The notes under the pieces were generated by a model. The model was not told the DNA's origin, did no database searches, and worked only from the letters and a program-made list of their open reading frames with translations. A program made the position numbers and the translations under genes. This document shows positions 1 to 11,300 of a stretch of DNA of 64,000 nucleotides, piece after piece (position 1 is the stretch's first letter; the number at the start of each line of letters is the position of its first letter). The stretch is taken from the NCBI GenBank assembly GCA_001970855.1, contig LSSN01000074.1, positions 1 through 64,000 of the forward strand. Direction: 5' to 3'. Source of the DNA: Smittium culicis (taxonomy: Eukaryota > Kickxellomycota > Harpellomycetes > Harpellales > Legeriomycetaceae).

Positions 1-168
1 GAGGTACAGAGAATTTTAGATCACAAGAAAATTAGGTCGAAAACCTTATACCTTGTTAAATGGAAAAACCTGGGAGAAAAAGAAAATACTTGGGAGCCAG
101 AAGAAAATTTTACATCATCGATTCCTATTAAACGGTACTGGAAAAAACATCTTCAAAAAGGGGAGTGA
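1..168 (+). CDS. C-terminal chromodomain end of a Ty3-type Pol polyprotein (partial)
   Basis: The first frame is open from the window edge to TGA at 166-168. It reads as a chromodomain: a hydrophobic strand with YLVKWKNLG, then the typical NTWEPEENF segment and a basic end (KRYWKKHLQKGE). Chromodomains of this kind close the integrase of chromovirus-type Ty3 elements, where they direct insertion into chromatin. The polypurine tract and LTR start that follow directly support Pol rather than a free-standing chromodomain protein. The frame is uninterrupted, so this copy may be younger than the decayed Ty3 element at 28-32 kb. The rest of the element lies upstream of the window. Confidence 0.85.
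   Translation, partial: EVQRILDHKKIRSKTLYLVKWKNLGEKENTWEPEENFTSSIPIKRYWKKHLQKGE
155..165 (+). other. Polypurine tract of the Ty3 element
   Basis: An uninterrupted purine run (AAAAAGGGGAG) sits directly before the putative LTR start at 169, where the primer for plus-strand DNA is expected. It overlaps the last codons of the chromodomain. Confidence 0.65.
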
Positions 169-390
169 TGTTGTATAAATATACAACATTTATAGGAATT
201 AGTAATATATTAGCAAAGCATATATAAATATGCATACAATTAGTAGAAATTAATTTGATATTAATATCCGCCAATAAGAACTTTAAAACTATTAATAAAT
301 CATCAATAACAATAAGGAACTATTTATAGATATAAATAGAAGATCCCTATTTATATCTATAAAGATATGCTGCGATAAAAACAAAACATA
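169..390 (+). mobile_element. 3' LTR of the Ty3 element (right boundary uncertain)
   Basis: The sequence after the stop codon begins with TGTTGTATA, the TG start expected of an LTR, and the first 20 bases form a near-complete palindrome (9-bp arms, AA spacer). The stop codon abuts the LTR without a gap. A 17-bp perfect hairpin lies inside at 323-363. The right end is a guess: a TG..CA-type end near 388 would give an LTR of about 220 bp, and no second copy is in the window to fix it. Confidence 0.55.
323..363. repeat. 17-bp perfect inverted repeat with 7-nt loop
   Basis: TTTATAGATATAAATAG (323-339) is followed by AAGATCC and then by its exact reverse complement (347-363). It lies within or just beyond the presumed LTR. 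It could be a transcript hairpin or a footprint of a small inverted-repeat insertion. Confidence 0.8.
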
Positions 391-1559
391 AAAAACATAA
401 AAAAAAAATAAGAAAATAAGAAAATAAGAAAATAAGAAAAGCAAAAAATCATTAAAAAAAACAACTATAAAATGCAAGACAAAAGATAACTTTTTAAAAT
501 ATAACTTCTTTTACATTATTAAATTACTTATTATATATTTTTTTACTTCTTTAAATCTATTCAAATAAAGTTGAAATTTAAAAGAATCTTATAGCACAAA
601 GCTCAATAGACTTTAAGAATTCAGTTTTTTTTGAATGAGCTTAATTCTACGACTTTTCGCAACTTCAAACATCCAGACTACTTGATATAGTATTTACGGG
701 ATTATTTCTTTCTGTGGACAGATCTCAAATTTTTTTAGGTACAAAACTGTTAAGCGATATAGGAACATAATTCTATTGGGGTATTAGCAATTTTATACAT
801 TATACCAACTTTTACAGATATATTACTTCATTGTTGAATTTCTATTATTGTTAGTTTACCTTATAAATTACTTTATTAATAATTATGAATATATTAGATA
901 ATCATCATAAATAGGAAATTTCCCCATATTATGGATGCCAATTATGAATTTGGATAACACAATGACATATAATATATTTGAATTATAAATATAATGTAAA
1001 ACAATACTATTTTTAATATTAATCCTTTGCAATTGCAGTGAAAAATTTTTGATCTAAGAAAAAAAAACAGGTTTCAGATTAGTTAACTCCGAAATTCTTT
1101 GTATAAGTGGTTAACATAAGCGCGAATTTCTTGTATTGTTAGCTTGGAAACACAAAATAATTATGGTAATTTGATATGAAGAATACTATAATCGGTAGTA
1201 AACTATTATGTAATTAAATATAATATGTGTGAGCGTAGTGAAAGAAAAAGCTAGAAACAAAAATATCCTCACCCATAAACTCTTTCCCAATTTATATCGG
1301 CTATCTAGAATGGCTATTTTAGTCTGACAACCAATTCATGCATAAATATAAAAGACTTGGTTCCAGAATTATTTTTAAGTGTTATATCCAAAATGTACAA
1401 AAAGAAAGAACTAATAGATCTCATGTCAAAGATAATAGCTAAAAGTAATTAAGTACACGCCAATACTATGACTAATAGAAGTAAAGCATTTTAGCTAAAA
1501 TATTTATATAAAAAATTCATGAAACTAGAGCGAAGAGTTATTAGTTTTAAAAGTACATT
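391..1559. other. Gene-free AT-rich stretch
   Basis: A-rich tracts with repeated AAAATAAG units at about 405-440, then mixed AT-rich sequence with stops in all frames. No gene or RNA is recognised. Confidence 0.6.
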
Positions 1560-1682
1560 TATATTTTCTGATATTTTTATGCAAAACAGTAATTTTGTGA
1601 ATCTGAAATTGATTTACTTTTATTGAAAGCAGTTGGCCAAATTTAGTAGGCCAAAAATAGTCTACTGCCCAAGTAAAGGATA
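1560..1682 (-). mobile_element. Eroded copy of the TTAA-flanked short transposon
   Basis: Bases 1626-1682 (CAGTTGGCCAAATTTAGTAG, then CCAAAAATAGTCTACTGCCC) match the terminal region of the 190-bp elements at 2267 and 42571. The terminal CGGGAAAGGG has decayed to AAGTAAAGGA. The left boundary is not visible. Confidence 0.4.
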
Positions 1683-2104
1683 AAAATGAAATTATGTACA
1701 GATGTTGATATGTAGGAGATTATTTCGTTGAGCGAAATGCTTCTTTTAATTTTTTTCATACTCGTTAGTTTTGATTTCATTTTTAATGCCTAATAGAAAA
1801 ATCTATCGAATACATTATCAAACTTTTCAAATATTTTTATCTAATTTTGATTAAGAGTGAAATTACTAAAACTATAATTAATCTTATCAAAGGAACCATT
1901 CATTTACACTTTTTAAAAAATTACAAATTAAAATAGATAAAGCAAAATTAATAATTGAATATAAATATCTGAAGTTAGTGAATAGTACATACTTTTCAAG
2001 AAATATGGTTGTAGCCTAGAATAAGAGAATGAGGATAAACCGAAGCACAGATAATTTCGCGATGTAAGGAAAAAAGCTAAAATAGTAATTTTATATTAGT
2101 AAAA

Positions 2105-2545
2105 AGAGGCTTTTATATATGGGTGATTAAGAACGAAGAATACACTTTATTGCAGCTAATGATATTGATTTTAGTACTCATTTTTTGTAAATATTATTGG
2201 CGAAATTGATAAGGTATTTCGAATTTTATATTTTATCATAAAACTTGTAAATTTTTATTTGCATAACACTTTCCCGCCCAACACTCTTTGAAAAAAGGAA
2301 TTTATTGATTCGTTTATGATTTATAATGAAATTTACTATTTGCTGTTATTCAACAAAAAACCAATACTTCTTAAAGCCTCAGAATTAAATTACTTTATTG
2401 AACACTGTTGGCTATATTTTGTAGATCAAAAAGTTTACTGCGCGGGAAAGGGTTAAAAAAAGGAATAATTTTACCAACTGGCCATATTTTATTATGTGAT
2501 TTTACACGCTGTAGCTATTTACACTATAATTTTTTATAAGAACAT
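2105..2545. mobile_element. Longer relative of the TTAA-flanked element, split by a nested copy
   Basis: Bases 2122-2260 align by eye with 12131-12260 (shared block around GAACGAAGA, CACTTT, TTGCA, then ATTATTGGCG). Bases 2457-2545 align with 12290-12360 (shared TTTTATTATG-like block, CGATTTTA, ACGCTG, TTTACACTATAA). Between them lies the 186-bp element at 2267-2452, so the short element inserted into an older long one. Ends are approximate and no transposase frame survives. Confidence 0.5.
2267..2452 (-). mobile_element. TTAA-flanked short inverted-repeat transposon, copy 1
   Basis: One end is CACTTTCCCGCCCAACACTC and the other is CGCGGGAAAGGG followed by TTAA (2453-2456); the left flank is ATAA. 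The interior matches copies at 19019, 42571 and 56953 in reverse orientation. CCCTTTCCCG termini next to TTAA are what a non-autonomous piggyBac-type element would show. It has no coding capacity. Confidence 0.7.
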
Positions 2546-2879
2546 CCTATATAGTGATCAAATGTTAAAATTTCGATAAAAAACAAGACACTTAGGGGGT
2601 TATTAAGAGTAGCGATACTTTATTATTTTATATTTATGAACAGCTTTAACATTATTTTTAAAAAAGGGATTCTTTACGAAGAGAGCATCTAAGGGCACAA
2701 AGAGTTACGGTATATGGAATTTTATATTCCATTATCTTTCAATATATATAAATCTTATAATTTCAGAATTTTATTGGTATTATTTTCCAATAAATAATTT
2801 TTTTTTTTTAGAAAATAGTACTTTTATAGCGAAATAAATAGAAAGAAAAATCAAAATACCTTCACAACAGAGCCAATAG

Positions 2880-2965
2880 ATATTTTATTTTCAATACTTT
2901 CGTTCTAATAGTTTTAAACTGCAACAAAGTGTTTTCTTCGTTCAGGATAGCCCAAATCCTAATAG
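2880..2965 (-). mobile_element. Fragment of the longer TTAA-type element, minus orientation
   Basis: Bases 2908-2950 contain TGCAACAAAGTG and CTTCGTTCAGGAT, the reverse complement of the block at 12136-12162. The 89-codon minus-strand frame covering it has no other coding merit. Confidence 0.4.
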
Positions 2966-5900
2966 AAAATATCATTAAATAAATTATCAGATACATCCAA
3001 TGATTATACTCAATAAAATTTAACAAATGGAGTTTTTCCAAAAATCCGTTTCGCTTTCCTAAGAATTTATCACTGTAAGATTTATTTAGGACTCGGAAAA
3101 TTTCATACGTCTTCGCCATCCATACGTTCAATGTTGTTATTTTTTTAAATAGCCCATTTAAAGTAAAAATGGTCGAATTTTACAAGATAATAAAATATCA
3201 GGAGGAATATATTCGCATAACCCTATGAGCCTCGCTTAATTTCAGGAATATAGTTGTAAGATTAATGAGTAGAAAATGTTTTTTGTCTATTTTTAAATAT
3301 AATTAATTTATTATTATTGAATACTCGAATTATTATTTTCACAATTTAGTTGTGTTTAAATAGATTTTTATTGGAAAGCTTAAGCGTGATTATCTAAGCT
3401 ATTGGTCTCTATTTTTTACCTTCAGTTAGTACTACAATTATTTTCATTTATTATAAATAAACCAGTAGCAAATTTATACGTTATATTCTGAGCGAATGGG
3501 TAGCTATGTCACAGAATAATTCTATTGGTCCTATCACTTCTTAGAATGGTTATACTATTGGTTGATAGCTATTCGATTTTAGTTTTTCTATTTAATTTTT
3601 TCGTTTTTAAGTATCTATTTGCCAATATAAAGCATGGATTTTTTATTCGAATTGTTATCCTATGATGTTTTGCATATGGGCGATTTTTATGGTGATTTAG
3701 AATTTTTTTCTGGAATTTTAGTTGAAAACGATTAAGCTAAAATACTGCATAATATATTTAATCCATAGGATAACATATACTAAACAAATTTAAAGCCCTT
3801 ATAAAATTCAAAGTGTAGGAAAAATTCGATAGAAAAAGGTCAGCTTCTCAAAAGAATCTTCCGTAAAAAGAACTTTATTTATAAGGAGCTGCCTTCATAT
3901 AGAATCATCAATATTATTATGTAAAGGGGTACAAACTTTTTTAGATTATTTATTGTCAGCTTTCTCTTTTAATGAAGCAAAATTTAATTGTATAGAAATT
4001 ATAAATAATTATATAAAACTATGATTCAATTTGGTTTTTTTTATTTAAAAAAAATTATATATTGCGAACCTTTTGATCATCAAGCTTTTGAGTACTTTAT
4101 AAATAATACTTGAGAAGTGATATCGAATAAGATTAATAGCTCAGCCAATAGCTGTAATCAATTGGGATTAGCAAATAAAATAGTCTGTGGAAATAGTAAT
4201 GTTCATCTATTAGTATTCAATATCTACAAATTTTTGCTAATAAAAAATTTTCTCTTTTTTTTTCGTTAAAATCTTTCAGTTTTTAAATCAAACACTATCT
4301 AATAATTTTTAAATTGATTTTAAACTAACTAAAGCAATTCAAATGTGCTGGCCAATGATAATACCAACCTGCTACATTTAGCAAATTATATGGAATTATT
4401 CTAGAGAGAAATCATCTAATCCAGGAATCACAGCGAATTTAAGAAATGTATTTATTTGTTGCGAGAATAACAAAGAGCAAGAAGAAAAAAAACATAGATT
4501 GGTTTCTATAATAACTAAGCACCAAATCTATTTAGTTATAATAAAGAAGCTAATCAGTGAATTATTATATAATTTTTAATGGACCTAAGCTCAATTTGTG
4601 TTTATATTAAGCTGAAAATTTTTCTATTAGCCATTAAAACCATTGATGTATACTTTTGTAGCCCACTTCAATTATATATACACCGATAGTTGTAAGGTTT
4701 TCAACTATTTTTTGAAAGCATATTTGAGAGCATTGTTTTCGACAAATCGTATGTCAGGGTTTAAATTTGAAGCGGCGCTTGGGTATCCAATAAATATTTG
4801 GAGGTCTGGGAGCTAAATGGTTGAAGTATGGTGGTGAAGTAGCTCCATTGGCCTCTTAATGCCCTATTCCTCTGAAACTGATAAAATTTTTCTTCAAGAG
4901 GAAAAGCAATTGGACGAGATATTAATGGTTTGATAATTATATGCGGGCACATATTTGGTAACAGGTAATAAAATCTGAGAGCATTAATAATACTATTAAA
5001 TAGCGTGCATCAAAAAGGATCGAAATGTGTTTAATTTAAAATTGTTGGTAAAGCTATTGTGTTCAGGCTAAATTCGCATGCTTAGTTATCGTATTTGCGT
5101 ATCGCTGATACAAAGCAACATCAGATGTTAGCTTAAATTATCATTAAAAAAAAACATAGTATTTTACTCTATTTATTAGTTATATTCAAACTAAGAATAG
5201 CTCCGATCTCAATTCCTAGTGATTCCTTACCGCCAAAATCAGATTTGTATTCCCAATTCTGCTTCTTTAAAACAGCTTAATCTAAGTTGATGGCTATTCG
5301 GCAGTTTTTTTCATTAATGTCCGAATTTCAAGTATAGCTACGCCCTTTTGATTCAAAATAAAGTAAAGTTATCATTTTACCTATTTTTAATTGATTTTTT
5401 CAGCGTATCAGGGAGGCCTGATAATAAACCTCAGCAATTTTATCAAAATTTTATAATCTTATTTGCTAGCTGTATTTCCCCTTTCATTTTCGAATAGTAC
5501 AAACTAACTTTAATACATAAATCTGCTTTAGCTTTTCACAAAAATCAAACTCACTCCTATAATAAAAACGAAAAATGCTTTTATAAAATAAGTTCTCTTA
5601 TCTGTATTCATTGAATCTCAATTTAAATTATAATTTATATTCCCGTATTATTCAAAGTGCTGTAACCCTTGATCACAATACTCTAATTCATCCTAATTTT
5701 GGAAATATAAATAGACTTTCTTTAAATATATTTTTACACTTTTATAAAGACAGATATAACTTGATACTATTTTTTAATATAACCCCCTATTTTCGTCGCT
5801 AGGCGCTTTCACTGTCTGAATATCTTATCACTATATATTTATCCTTATTTTATCATTCAATTTATCTCTCTGATAATTCTATCTATACAATATAGCCACA

Positions 5901-6009
5901 TGTACTAATTTCTCTCGCATAAAGATCCATTTCTAATTTCACAATATTTCTTGCCTTGACAGATTTCGGCTAGAAAAATAAAAAAAAATTCACATTTTTT
6001 AACGACATA
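2966..6009. other. Gene-free interval; one coding-like scrap
   Basis: About 3 kb of AT-rich DNA without a supported gene. A minus-strand frame at 4761-4952 (63 codons) has an unusually protein-like composition and locally higher GC, but is not recognised. The last few hundred bases (5500-6000) are rich in pyrimidines and probably hold the promoter and leader of the gene at 6010. Confidence 0.5.
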
Positions 6010-7371
6010 ATGATCAACACATTTAAAAACAAGCTCCTAAACAAAAAGAAGAACATAAACAATAAAAGCGAAGCAGAATATGACTCCAGCGAATCAATTT
6101 TCAATGATGACGATTCATCAAGGCACTCGCTCGAGTTTTATGAAGCTGATTTCAACTTTGATTACAAGGCCTCATTTCTAGTGAGCGGCGTTTCCAGTCT
6201 GTTCAAGAGAAAATCAAAGCAACGAAAAAATAGCAAGATCTCCACCCACAGTAAAGGATTTTATAGTCATAATAAATCTGGCCTAAGTTTATCTGATTTT
6301 ACTCAAATCAGCAAAGTAAATCCCGAAACGCCTCCAAAATCAAGAAAAAGCTCTTCCAGAATATACAGTCCATTAAGTAAAAATAGAAAAATCGCTACAG
6401 GCGATTCTGCATCGCTTATAAACAGTTATATAGAATATAACAGTGATCAAAATGATTTTCAAAATTATAATAATGTTAAGTCTGAATTTGATATCAGCTA
6501 TATCGAAAATGAAAAAGAAAGGGACGATGAAAATTATCTAAGCTCTTCTGTATCAACTTTAAAACAGTCTACAACTGCTGATAGCATGAATTGCGCTCAA
6601 CCTAGTCAAAAAGCATACAACCTAGTAGATAGCCTTAGAAAAAACTCCTTTTTCCCAATTAGGTTGAAAAGAAACACTTTTTCACCAACTTCCTCTCTTA
6701 TTAATCACAGTAGCTACGTACCTTCAGGCCTCAAAAATAATTCTGGCTTTTCAAATGCATCTATAAGCGATGCACTGTCTGAAAAAAGTAACATTGAGGG
6801 TAAGGATTGCTCAACGGCAGGTGTACTAGAAATCAAACGCACCAGTGTTAGCGATTTAAATGATCCCCAGGACGTTAATTTGTTCAATCCTTTGGTAAAA
6901 GTTATTCCAAATAGCTCACCAAATTCCAAACTCAAACCTATAAATACCACTGGAATAGATGTCCCAGAGCCAAGTTTATATAGCCAAGATTTTGTCCTCA
7001 TAAATAACACTTTTAGTAATCTCGCGGATGACAAAGACGAAAACGAATCCTTTAGTATACTTAAAATAAATAGCACAAGCAATTTCTATAATACCAACAA
7101 TCTTTACCGCGATAACCCCATTATGCAAATAAGCAGCTACAGCTTGCCTGATAACATTCATAGTACCACCAACATCCCAGCTTCTAATAATAGATATAGC
7201 TTTGACACAAACACGTTGCTTGGCATTAGTACGCCAATAGAACCATTTTTACCTTCATCAAAACTTAATATTAACCACTATGATCAATTCGAAAGCACAC
7301 TTGACTTGATCGATTTCTTCCCGCAAGTTCCTAATAAAACTCCTTTCACCACTGTCTGTGAAAGGTATTGA
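6010..7371 (+). CDS. Hypothetical Ser/Asn-rich disordered protein
   Basis: Single open frame of 453 codons from an ATG preceded by A-rich leader. Composition is Ser, Asn, Lys and Asp rich throughout, with basic patches near residues 75-90 (KRKSKQRKNSK) and 110-130 and many SP/TP sites (ETPPKSRKSSSRIYSPLSK). No transmembrane segment, zinc site or catalytic motif is seen. The C-terminus has a more hydrophobic patch (STLDLIDFFPQV). The protein looks like an intrinsically disordered phosphoprotein; I do not recognise a family. Codon composition is clearly richer in GC than the flanks, so it is a real gene. It converges on the NFX1-type gene. A GTATTG donor just before the stop leaves open a spliced 3' exon, but no obvious coding sequence follows. 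Confidence 0.75.
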   Translation: MINTFKNKLLNKKKNINNKSEAEYDSSESIFNDDDSSRHSLEFYEADFNFDYKASFLVSGVSSLFKRKSKQRKNSKISTHSKGFYSHNKSGLSLSDFTQISKVNPETPPKSRKSSSRIYSPLSKNRKIATGDSASLINSYIEYNSDQNDFQNYNNVKSEFDISYIENEKERDDENYLSSSVSTLKQSTTADSMNCAQPSQKAYNLVDSLRKNSFFPIRLKRNTFSPTSSLINHSSYVPSGLKNNSGFSNASISDALSEKSNIEGKDCSTAGVLEIKRTSVSDLNDPQDVNLFNPLVKVIPNSSPNSKLKPINTTGIDVPEPSLYSQDFVLINNTFSNLADDKDENESFSILKINSTSNFYNTNNLYRDNPIMQISSYSLPDNIHSTTNIPASNNRYSFDTNTLLGISTPIEPFLPSSKLNINHYDQFESTLDLIDFFPQVPNKTPFTTVCERY

Positions 7372-8354
7372 TAGAAACTGCTGATAGACTTTCTTTCCAA
7401 TTAGTAAGATTTTATTTTTCCAAAAAAAAAATCGTACAAAAAATAAATTCTGTCATTTTACACTTCCACAAAAGAAAAAATAGTTAGTTTCGTAGCAATT
7501 TTCTCCGTTTTTTACCATGTTTTTTATTGAGAATTTTTCTATTAGATCTCAATAGTTCAACCTCCACCTACTCACTGCATTATTTTCTTTCTGTTCTCAT
7601 ATCTTTCTTTTTTTTTTCTGTAAAAAAAAAATTAATGATTTGCTAGCACTCTTAACCAAATTAAAGTCAGAATCAAAAAAAAAATATGGATTTTTTTTTA
7701 ATTGCTATATTTTTGTTTTCCTTGGAAAATACGTTTCTTTACTTTTCTAAGGTTAAAGTTTAATATTTGATATGGTATTTTTTTTATTAAACGCTATAAT
7801 TTGATTAATATATAATAAAATAATACCGCATTTTCTTTCATCTGCTTTCAAAAAAAATCTCTTTTTATTTTATTCATTTTTTAATATGAAATAATAGTCT
7901 ATTATGTCGAGTATTATGGAGGTTTTGTACATGTAATTTTTTTTTAATTTACACAAAAATAACTGTATATATTTTTTTTCTCGCTGCAATTCAACTAGAT
8001 TTTTTTCAATTTCCTAATGGGCAATATAGAATATCATAAAATTTTGTGATTTGCACCAACAATTACACCTAATTAATCCTCCCAAAAAAACATGTAAGAG
8101 GAGTTCCACATCCCCTAAGAATTTCCGTATTTCATTAAAAATAAACTTTTTATCGAATAATAATAATATTACCAATTAGGTGGCAATATCCAACAATAAT
8201 AAATGAAATTATAGTATAGGATATCTTTTTTTATAAATCTAAAAAGGTCTAGCAACTTTAATAAAAAAAATAAAATATGACTATGTGTTTTTTACCAAAA
8301 ATATAAGCAATTAAAAACTTTTAACGCAGTTTAGCTATTTATCATTAGCCACAA
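7372..8354. other. Intergenic region between convergent genes
   Basis: T-rich and A-rich runs and stops in every frame. It must hold the 3' ends of both flanking transcripts; no further feature is seen. Confidence 0.6.
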
Positions 8355-11300
8355 TTAAGATTCACCATCTTTTTCTAGTAGTGCATTGTATACATCTGAA
8401 GAAACAGGAACTAGTATTCGTTTATCAATTGGACTTGAGTCTAAATGTTGTATTCCAGTAACTGAATGTATTTTATTGGACTTTATTTGGTCAGGGCCGA
8501 AACAAACAACCGACAGAGGATATATTGGTAAGCCGCAGTTAAGTTTGCGCTTTGTCCAGCAAACGTTGCGCTTAGGTTCCATATCAACACTAGCGCTGTT
8601 GCAATTGTAGTATGGTGCCAATAAGTGAAGAAAGTGCCTGAAATCCCGTCTCATTGGTGCAAACCAGTAATTCCACCGTTTGGAGTCTGAAACGAACCCC
8701 GCAGCAGCAGTTTCGATATCATGAAGGAATTTTTTATTTTTGAGACCAAATTCGACCAGTTGTTCATCATATTCAACATATTTATATTCATCCAAGCTTG
8801 GGTCGAATCTATAGGGAAGATCTAGAGCTTCAGCTAGCGCTTTGTTTCTTACTAACATTTTGCATAGTTCTGTACACTCTAAAAATTCATTGCCTAGACT
8901 TTTCATCATAACATAATCGGAACAGTCAATGCTTTTACTGAGGTTTCCGCAAGTACAAGTAACTGCAATTTGCTTGCTGCATTTAATTCCTTCCGGGCAC
9001 TTGGATGGAGCATGACATATCTCTTTACACTCATGACCGCATTTCCTTGGTTTTAAGCATCGGCTTTTGCATTTGTTACCGATTAAACTTAAACATTTCA
9101 CATCTGCTGGATGGCATGTCTGCTCGCAATAATGACTACCGCAATCTAATAGCTTTCCACATACTTGACCACAGTAAACATTGACTCTACTACATGGAAT
9201 ATTACTTACCATTATTTTCTTATCACACTGACACGCTTTAGTAACATAAAATGGACAAGGAGGACAGCTTGTTCCTTCAGGATGACAGTCATGGTATGTT
9301 GAATCATAATGGCCGCATTCTCGTACTTTATTGCAGTAGAAATTGCACTTAGGAAGAGTTGAGCCACATAACAGCGGTGGACCCATTCTTGTCATACCAC
9401 AGGGGCATGATAAGCTGGATTCAGAAGTTTCCTGACAGGGTTGGCACTGTCCTTGGTGGCAGGTAGCTTGGCATTTGTGTATATTGCAATTTAATTTTTT
9501 ATCACAAATCCTATTGCAGTAATGCAGGCGTTTAATTGACTCCGGAATAAATATTTCTGTAGAATCTTGAGCTGGGGAAGATCGTAGCAGCTCTTCATTA
9601 AAGTTCACTTTCTTTTTTTTCTTTGATTTGCTTGGCTTTGGTTTGGAATTGGGTTTTTTATTTTGGTAATTAGGATTGCTCGCTAAGCAACATACTAGCT
9701 CGCATTGATGTCTTTTACAATTCAAAAGATGTTTACAGACATTTGAACATTCAAAAGTATTACCGGCTTTTCCATATCCACACTTTGTTAATTTTTGATC
9801 ACGGCGACACCTACAAAAGGTGTTGACCATTTCTTCACAAGGGGCACAATTACCAATATGGCATTTAGAGTTACAGGAGTGGCCGCATTTTAGAATCTTT
9901 CCACATATCTCTGAACAAGTTGGGATAGGATCAGTGCATTTAGCTCTTGAAGCTCCAAGAGAAATTAATGAAGTTTTGCCACATGGGCAGAAATCTAAAT
10001 TTTCTGGCTTAAAAGGACAAGGCTCAAGTAGCGGAATCAGTTCACGTATTTTTAGTTCATGAGGGTGGCACTCTTTCGAGCAAAAGTGTGCGTTACAATC
10101 AAATGGAATAGGGCATGAGTTGGTACACGAAAAGCTGCCGCTAATTTGAGAAATCCCCGATTCTGTGACAGTCCAGCATTCCAAAACTGGGAGGCCGTGA
10201 ACGGATTTCAGCCTATTTTCTTTGCCACAGTAGCAGGATTGCATAGAAGTTTCGTTACAAGGCATACATGCGCCGCTATGGCAAATATTTTTGCAAAAAT
10301 GAACCTTACAGCTTAAAGCTTTGTTACAGATTTGTCCGCAAGTTCGTAAGGGTTGTTGTATATTATTACCATCACACTTTACTAAGGATATCAATTTACC
10401 GCAGTAGCATTCATTAACTGTTTCAGTTATGGTACAATTAGTACATTTTCCTGGATGACAGTATTCGGGGCATGTGTGAAAAGAGCAGTTTAGAACTTTA
10501 CCGCATATTTGATTACATGAATGAGGAATTCTGCCTTTGTTTTCGTATTTAATTGGTTGATTAAACTTTTGGCAAAAACAGTGACCGCTGGTTGGGATAT
10601 TAATCCTCTTTTTTTGGCATCCAGGGCATCTCCATTTTTTTTCGTTTGGCTTATTCGAAGCCTCAACAGAGGCGGAGCTTTTAGCCCATGTGGAAACGCA
10701 ATGTAAGTGCATAATTGAGTAGCACTCGTCACAGCTCCATACATGGTGGCTTCTTGAGATAATCTCATAGCAGATCAAGCACTCAAGGGTGTTATTAATG
10801 AGGCTAGCTTCTATAGACTTAGACATAGTTAAAGAACTAGAAATGATCGCCACACTTCTATTTTTTCTTCTACTTTTATTATTTTCGCCTTTAGTAGTGT
10901 TATTTGAATCTATGTTTTCGGGGGATTCTTTGTTATATGTGGATATAGTAGTGCTTAAACCTGAGCCAAATGATTTAATACCTTTGCTAGAACGGTTTTT
11001 AGAATTTTTTTGACGATCAAATAGCCATTTTAAGTGGTTCTGCCTAGATTTGTTAACTTCTGTTTCAACGTTAACTGTTCTTTCTCTTGGTTCAATCGAG
11101 TTAGAATCATCAATATTTATATTTGTTGTTTTATTATTTCGTGGTTTATTTCCCTTAGAAGAATTCCTAGACTTGTTTTTATCTTCTTGAGGGCTTTTTC
11201 GTATGGAAGTAGATGGAATCAAAAAATCGTCTTCGGCTTTATCAGCTTTATTTCTAGATCTATTTCTTGATCTATTTTTTTTTGGTTTAGTTAAAGAGTT

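Noticed and set aside
292..477. Minus-strand frame of 61 codons near the LTR
   Set aside because: It is an A-rich repeat translated into Phe and Leu; no coding character.
6714..7161. Minus-strand frames within the disordered-protein gene
   Set aside because: They are shadows of the plus-strand coding sequence.
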